From Phaeobacter sp. J2-8 (GTDB taxonomy: Bacteria; Pseudomonadota; Alphaproteobacteria; Rhodobacterales; Rhodobacteraceae): DNA of 64,000 bases. Each line of letters opens with the position of its first letter. Within the stretch, counting starts at the first letter, position 1. The stretch covers positions 186,001-250,000 of the forward strand of contig NZ_JALIEC010000006.1 of assembly GCF_022867865.1 (NCBI RefSeq). The letters are read 5' to 3'. The notes under the pieces were generated by a model. It did no database searches and was not told the DNA's origin. It saw nothing but the letters and a program-made list of their open reading frames with translations. The translations under genes and the position numbers were made by a program. Of the stretch, positions 59,490 to 64,000 are shown piece by piece.

Positions 59490-61613
59490 ATGTGGGGGTT
59501 TATTCTCCGCCGGATCATGTACATGATCCCGACCCTGTTCCTGGTGTCCATCACCACGTTCATCATCATTCAACTGCCTCCGGGCGATTATCTTGACACG
59601 CTGGCCGCCGAAATGGGCGAAGCAGGCGTCGAAGACACCGGCGCGATGGAGGTTTTGCGCGAACAATACGGCCTCGGCCAGCCGATGCATGTGCAATACT
59701 ACAAATGGATGAAGGCCATCCTGCTGCACGGCGATTTCGGCCTGTCGTTCGAAAAGAACCGCCCCGTTGGCGATCTGATCTGGAACCGCCTTGGCTGGAC
59801 CTTCGGTATCTCGATCCTGACATTGTTGTTCATCTGGGCCACGGCCCTGCCCATCGGCATCTATTCGGCGGTGCGCAAGTATTCCGCCGGGGATTACATC
59901 GCCACGTTCTTTGGCTTTATCGGGCTTGCGATCCCGAACTTCCTGCTGGCGCTGGTGATGATGTACATATCGTTCAAATACTTCGGCCAATCGGTGGGTG
60001 GTCTGGTCAGCCCGGAATACCTTGATGCGCCATGGACATGGGACAAATACGTCGATCTGTTCAAACATATCTGGATGCCCATCGTCGTGGTCGGCACATC
60101 CGGCGCCGCCGCCCTGATCCGCATCATGCGCGCCAACCTGCTGGACGAGCTGTATCGCCCCTATGTCGTGACCGCCCGGGCCAAGGGCATGTCGGAATTC
60201 CAACTGCTGCTGCGCTATCCGGTGCGTGTTGCGCTGAACCCCTTTGTCTCCACCATCGGGTGGATCCTGCCAACGCTGGTGTCGGGTGAAATCATCGTTG
60301 CCGTGGTGATGAACCTGCCGACCACCGGTCCGCTGTTGCTGCGCGCCCTGCTGGTGCAGGACATGTACCTTGCCGGATCGCTGATCCTGATTGTCAGCAT
60401 GCTGACGGTGCTGGGGACGCTGATTTCCGACCTTCTTCTGGCCTGGATTGACCCGAAGGATTCGTTACCAATGACCGCGATCACAAAAAACCCGGCCATC
60501 GACGAGGATGGCATCGCCACGCCCGAAATTCTGGGGCCCTGGACCCTGATCTGGCGCAAGTTCCGCCGTCACCGGCTGGCCATGTTCAGCCTGTGGATTG
60601 TCGGTCTGATCTATCTGGTGGCGGCCCTGGGCGAATTTCTGACGCCAATGGACCCACATGACACGTCGGTGCGCCACACCTTTCAGCCGCCGCAATCGCT
60701 TGGCCTGATCGTGCATGAACCGGACGGCGGATGGCGCTTCCAATTGCACGCCAGCGCCAAGAAGATGGAGCTGAACCGCGAATTGCGCCGCCGCACCTTT
60801 GTCGATGATCCAGACAGCTTCGTGCCGCTTGGCTTCTTCGTGAAGGGGCATGAATACAAGCTGCTTGGCCTTGTGTCGTCGCGCACCCATCTTTTCGGGC
60901 CGACAAATCCCCGCGACCGGGCGCATCTTCTTGGCGCGGACCGGCTTGGCCGCGACATCCTCAGCCGGATCATTGTCGGCACGCGGGTGTCGATGTCGAT
61001 CGGCCTGGTCGGTGTGGCTGTTTCGCTGGTGATCGGGGTGATTTTGGGCGGGATTTCCGGCTATTACGGCGGCTGGGCCGACAACCTGATCCAGCGTCTG
61101 ATCGAATTCATCCGCTCGGTGCCCACCATTCCGCTCTGGATGGGGTTGGCTGCTGCGATCCCGCTGGATTGGCCGCCGCTGCGCACCTATTTCGTGGTGA
61201 CAATCATCGTGTCGATGATCGGTTGGACATCACTGGCCCGCGAGGTGCGGGGCAAGTTCCTGTCGCTGCGATCCGAGGATTTCATCACCGCCGCGCGTCT
61301 GGATGGCCTTGCCGACCGGGAAATCATCCTGAAACACATGGTCCCCAGCTTTTCGAGCCACATCATCGCCTCGCTGACCCTTGCGGTGCCTTTGATGATC
61401 CTGGCGGAAACCTCGTTGTCCTTTTTGGGCATCGGCCTTCAGCCGCCCCAAATCTCTTGGGGTACTCTGTTGAAAGAGGCCCAGAACGTGCGCACCATCA
61501 TCGAAGCCCCCTGGCTTCTGTGGAGCCCCGGCGTCGCGATCGTGATCGCGGTACTTGCCCTCAACTTCCTAGGAGACGGACTTCGTGATGCCGCAGACCC
61601 CAATGCACACTGA
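59490..61613 (+). CDS. DppB-type and DppC-type ABC permeases read as one 707-residue ORF, probably two genes joined by a 1-base insertion near 60455-60459
   Basis: Residues 1-325 are a DppB-type permease (MWGFILRRIMYMIPTLFLV, YGLGQPMHVQYYKW, ARAKGMSEFQLLLRYPVR). Residues 328-707 are a complete DppC-type permease ([63 protein letters not shown]). At the junction the DNA GACCCGAAGGATTCG reads DPKDS. Deleting one A gives DPRIRYQ and TGA at 60472-60474, the conserved DppB C-terminus, with the stop overlapping the ATG of the second half at 60471 (ATGA), exactly the coupling used throughout this region. So two genes, about 59490-60474 and 60471-61613, are more likely than a natural fusion. Confidence 0.88.
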   Translation: MWGFILRRIMYMIPTLFLVSITTFIIIQLPPGDYLDTLAAEMGEAGVEDTGAMEVLREQYGLGQPMHVQYYKWMKAILLHGDFGLSFEKNRPVGDLIWNRLGWTFGISILTLLFIWATALPIGIYSAVRKYSAGDYIATFFGFIGLAIPNFLLALVMMYISFKYFGQSVGGLVSPEYLDAPWTWDKYVDLFKHIWMPIVVVGTSGAAALIRIMRANLLDELYRPYVVTARAKGMSEFQLLLRYPVRVALNPFVSTIGWILPTLVSGEIIVAVVMNLPTTGPLLLRALLVQDMYLAGSLILIVSMLTVLGTLISDLLLAWIDPKDSLPMTAITKNPAIDEDGIATPEILGPWTLIWRKFRRHRLAMFSLWIVGLIYLVAALGEFLTPMDPHDTSVRHTFQPPQSLGLIVHEPDGGWRFQLHASAKKMELNRELRRRTFVDDPDSFVPLGFFVKGHEYKLLGLVSSRTHLFGPTNPRDRAHLLGADRLGRDILSRIIVGTRVSMSIGLVGVAVSLVIGVILGGISGYYGGWADNLIQRLIEFIRSVPTIPLWMGLAAAIPLDWPPLRTYFVVTIIVSMIGWTSLAREVRGKFLSLRSEDFITAARLDGLADREIILKHMVPSFSSHIIASLTLAVPLMILAETSLSFLGIGLQPPQISWGTLLKEAQNVRTIIEAPWLLWSPGVAIVIAVLALNFLGDGLRDAADPNAH

Positions 61614-62607
61614 CACCTCGCCCCTTCTGGAAATCCGCAACCTTCAGACGCATTTCTTTACCCATGACGGGTTGGTCAAGGCGGTCGACGGCGTCGACCT
61701 GACGATCCAGCCCGACCGAACGCTTTGTGTTCTGGGGGAATCCGGCTGTGGCAAATCCATCACCGCGCGCTCCGTTCTGCGGATCGTGGATCAACCCGGG
61801 CGCATTGTCGGCGGCGAAATCATCTATCGCGCGGCGGATGGGCGCACGGTGGATCTGGCGGCGGAACGCCCCGGATCACGCCGCATGCGCGAGGTGCGCG
61901 GCAAAGACATTGCGATGATCTTTCAGGAACCGATGTCGTCGCTGGGTCCGATCACCCGTATCGGCCAACAGATCAGCGAAACCATCCTGCTGCACCGCAA
62001 GGTGACCAAGGCCGAGGCCCGCGAGATTGCCATCGAAATGCTGGACAAGGTTGGTATCCCCGACCCCACCGGGCGCTACATGGCCTATCCGTTCGAGCTT
62101 TCTGGTGGCATGCGGCAACGGGCGATGATCGCCATGGCGCTGTCCTGCCAACCCAGACTGTTGATCGCGGATGAACCGACCACCGCGCTGGATGTGACAA
62201 CCCAGGCGCAGATCCTTGATCTGATCGCCGAGTTGAAAGAAGAGCTGAACATGGCGGTGATGCTGATCACCCATGATCTGGGCGTGGTGGCCGAGGTCGC
62301 CGAAGACGTGGCGGTGATGTATATGGGCAAGGTGGTGGAATACGGCGACGTACACGACATCTTTGCCAATCCCCAGCACCCCTATACCCGTGCGCTCATG
62401 GCCTCGATCCCACGTATCGGGGCCGAGCGCCGCGATCGTCTGCCTGCGATCCGGGGCATGGTGCCACATCCGCTGTCGCGGCCGTCGGGCTGTTCCTTCC
62501 GGACAAGGTGCGACCACGCAATCCCCGGCGTCTGCGACCAGAGCGAACCCAAACTGCAGCCCGCGGCCCCACCAAATCAGCCTGTTTCCTGCATGATCAA
62601 AAGGTGA
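61585..62607 (+). CDS. Peptide/oligosaccharide-type ABC transporter ATPase (DppD/OppD type)
   Basis: A 340-residue ATPase. Walker [10 protein letters not shown], the signature [15 protein letters not shown], Walker [13 protein letters not shown] and [20 protein letters not shown] are present. The C-terminal cysteine cluster typical of OppD/DppD ([19 protein letters not shown]) follows. The frame starts at GTG 61585 inside the DppC-type gene, nine bases after AGGAG; ATG 61588 is an equally possible start. It pairs with the next ATPase to form the heterodimeric motor of the importer. Confidence 0.92.
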   Translation: MMPQTPMHTDTSPLLEIRNLQTHFFTHDGLVKAVDGVDLTIQPDRTLCVLGESGCGKSITARSVLRIVDQPGRIVGGEIIYRAADGRTVDLAAERPGSRRMREVRGKDIAMIFQEPMSSLGPITRIGQQISETILLHRKVTKAEAREIAIEMLDKVGIPDPTGRYMAYPFELSGGMRQRAMIAMALSCQPRLLIADEPTTALDVTTQAQILDLIAELKEELNMAVMLITHDLGVVAEVAEDVAVMYMGKVVEYGDVHDIFANPQHPYTRALMASIPRIGAERRDRLPAIRGMVPHPLSRPSGCSFRTRCDHAIPGVCDQSEPKLQPAAPPNQPVSCMIKR

Positions 62608-62611
62608 CGTC

Positions 62612-63571
62612 ATGACTGCCCCCCTTCTTTCTGTCGAAAACCTCGACATGGTCTTTGGCGGCAACAAGCGTGACGCCGGTGTGCGGGCGGTTGATGACGT
62701 GTCTTTTGACGTGATGCGCGGCGAAACCTTTGGCATCGTTGGCGAAAGCGGATCGGGCAAAACCACGCTTGGCCGCTGTATCATGCGGATCATTGATCCG
62801 ACCGCGGGCAAAGTGACCTATCGCCCGGATGACAGCGCGCCCGTGACCCTGACCGACCTCGACAAGGCCGAGCTGCGCAAACAATGGCAAAGCATTCGGA
62901 TGATCTTTCAGGATCCGCAAAGCTCGCTCAACCCGCGCCTGCCGGTGATCGAACTGATCGGTCAGGCCCTGCGCAAATCCGAAGGTCTGACAGGCAAGGC
63001 ACTGGCCGAACGGGTGGCACAATTGCTGCAACAGGTCGGGCTGCGCCCCGAATTTCTGCATCGCTATCCCGGCGCGTTTTCCGGCGGGCAACGGCAGCGG
63101 ATCGGCATTGCCCGTGCGCTGGCCACCGGCCCGAAACTGGTGATCGCGGATGAGGCCGTATCGGCGCTGGACGTGTCGATCCAGGCGCAGACCCTGAACC
63201 TGCTTCAGGATTTGCAGGACGAATTCGACCTGACCTATATCTTTATCGCGCATGATCTGGCGGTGGTCGAACATATCTGTGACCGGGTGGCGGTGATGTA
63301 CCGTGGCCGCATCGTAGAGCTGGCCGACCGCGACACTCTTTTCCGCACCCCGGCCCATCCCTATACCCGCGAACTGCTCGAGGCGGTGCCGGTGCCCGAC
63401 CCTTCGCGCCGACGCGACCGCAAGAAAACCGTGCCCGTGCCGACCGGGGTGCAATCCGCAGGCTGTGCCTTTGCGCCGCGCTGTGCCCTGGCGACGGAAA
63501 TCTGCCGCAACCAGACGCCGCCAAAACGCAATGTCGGCGGCGCCGAGGTGTTATGTCATCATGTGACCTGA
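62612..63571 (+). CDS. Peptide/oligosaccharide-type ABC transporter ATPase (DppF/OppF type)
   Basis: A 319-residue ATPase. Walker A GESGSGKTT, FQDPQSSLNPR, the signature FSGGQRQRIGIARAL, Walker B LVIADEAVSALDVSIQ and FIAHDLAVVEHICDRVAVMY are present. The C-terminal SAGCAFAPRCALATEICR is the OppF-type cysteine cluster that often binds an iron-sulfur centre. It follows the DppD-type gene by four bases with AAAGGTGACGTC as leader. It is the last transporter gene; a GntR gene follows 47 bp later. Confidence 0.92.
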   Translation: MTAPLLSVENLDMVFGGNKRDAGVRAVDDVSFDVMRGETFGIVGESGSGKTTLGRCIMRIIDPTAGKVTYRPDDSAPVTLTDLDKAELRKQWQSIRMIFQDPQSSLNPRLPVIELIGQALRKSEGLTGKALAERVAQLLQQVGLRPEFLHRYPGAFSGGQRQRIGIARALATGPKLVIADEAVSALDVSIQAQTLNLLQDLQDEFDLTYIFIAHDLAVVEHICDRVAVMYRGRIVELADRDTLFRTPAHPYTRELLEAVPVPDPSRRRDRKKTVPVPTGVQSAGCAFAPRCALATEICRNQTPPKRNVGGAEVLCHHVT

Positions 63572-63618
63572 CGCTTGGATTGCCTTCGGTGAAAATGGTA
63601 TTATGATTGCGAGACCTA

Positions 63619-64000
63619 ATGAGGCAACGCATCGTGACAACACCTGACACCGAATGGCTGATCCCACAGTCGAATACATTGGCCCGGTCCCTGTCGGGGC
63701 AGGTGTCGAGCAAACTTGGTGAACGCATTCTGGATGGCCAGCTGGCCCCAGGCCAGTTGTTGCCGGATGAAAATGCGCTCTGCGATGAATTCGGCGTCAG
63801 CCGGACGGTGATCCGCGAAGCGGTCAAAATGCTGGTGGCCAAGGGCCTGTTGGAGGTGCGCCAGCGTATTGGCACCCGGGTGCAGGATGTGCGCAACTGG
63901 CAGATGCTGGATCGTGATGTCCTGATGTGGCACCAATCGCTGACCGTCGATGATGAGCGGCTTATGCAATTGATGGAACTGCGCCAATCCATCGAACCCA
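63619..64000 (+). CDS. GntR-family transcriptional regulator, FCD subgroup, cut by window edge
   Basis: The first 127 residues are visible and the frame is open to the edge. The winged helix lies at about 28-95 (LSGQVSSKLGERILDGQLAP, GQLLPDENALCDEFGVSRTV, IREAVKMLVAKGLLEVRQRIGTRV), followed by the start of an FCD domain (LMQLMELRQSIEP). ATG at 63619 is used; GTG at 63634, preceded by GAGG, is an alternative. It follows the Dpp-type transporter in the same direction and is its likely regulator. The FCD assignment rests only on the first helix. Confidence 0.85.
   Translation, partial: MRQRIVTTPDTEWLIPQSNTLARSLSGQVSSKLGERILDGQLAPGQLLPDENALCDEFGVSRTVIREAVKMLVAKGLLEVRQRIGTRVQDVRNWQMLDRDVLMWHQSLTVDDERLMQLMELRQSIEP

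Noticed and set aside
59490-61613. A new natural fusion of two ABC permeases
   Set aside because: A one-base correction restores a conserved DppB terminus and an ATGA overlap, so separate genes are more likely.
1-64000. Mobile element or genomic island borders
   Set aside because: No transposase, integrase, tRNA gene or flanking direct repeat was recognised, so island boundaries cannot be placed within the window.

Overview
The window looks like part of an alphaproteobacterial genome, most likely a marine Rhodobacterales (roseobacter-type) organism. The reasons are high G+C, ATGA-coupled operons, many solute-binding-protein transporters, FCD-type GntR regulators and lactonase/UxaA-type sugar-acid enzymes. 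This is a judgement from protein style; no rRNA or housekeeping marker is present. No tRNA, rRNA, CRISPR array, transposase or phage gene was seen. Almost every gene belongs to uptake, desulfation and oxidative breakdown of sugars, so the window reads as one dense accessory carbohydrate island.

Layout. (1) 1-5663: mandelate-racemase-type (MR) enzyme plus DapA-type aldolase leftward; divergent dgoK, VOC protein, DMT exporter and sulfatase rightward. (2) 5729-14664, leftward: AldA-like aldehyde dehydrogenase, a ribose-type ABC transporter (binding protein, two-domain ATPase, two permeases), an MR enzyme, a Zn-type dehydrogenase and a KduD-like SDR. (3) 14810-18909: GMC oxidoreductase, GntR regulator, sulfatase. 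(4) 19090-27477: a CUT1-type ABC operon with a GHL6-like glycosidase candidate, LacI regulator and galactonate-dehydratase-like enzyme. (5) 27498-37067: a fucose-type oxidative pathway. The leftward arm has split UxaA dehydratase, aldo/keto reductase, lactonase and mutarotase; the rightward arm has a second ribose-type ABC transporter, two dehydrogenases, an RraA remnant and an unusual GntR regulator. (6) 37116-39294: GntR regulator and sulfatase. (7) 39422-54183: a roughly 15-gene rightward operon: TctCBA transporter, Tat-exported amidohydrolase, second split UxaA, HpcH/HpaI aldolase, aldehyde dehydrogenase, MR enzyme, CUT1 ABC transporter, aldo/keto reductase and a third lactonase-like protein. 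(8) 54251-55677: fourth sulfatase, leftward. (9) 56288-64000: second galactonate-dehydratase-like enzyme, a peptide/oligosaccharide-type (Dpp/Opp) ABC transporter and a partial GntR regulator.

How the genes may work together (inference): imported sulfated mono- or oligosaccharides would be desulfated in the cytoplasm, since none of the four sulfatases has an evident signal peptide. A glycosidase would cut them, and sugars would be oxidised to lactones (aldo/keto reductases), hydrolysed (COG3618 lactonases), dehydrated (UxaA or MR enzymes) and cleaved by DapA or HpcH aldolases. Lactaldehyde-type products would be removed by aldehyde dehydrogenases. Fucose, from fucoidan-like material, is the best single guess because mutarotase, AKR, lactonase and two-part UxaA occur together, as in the Campylobacter jejuni fucose locus. 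Galactose-type sugar acids are suggested at the left end by dgoK.

Quality warning: at least seven genes carry single-base indels, three or four of them in or beside homopolymers, including one that falsely fuses two permeases. The most likely cause is uncorrected sequencing error; real decay of the locus cannot be excluded.
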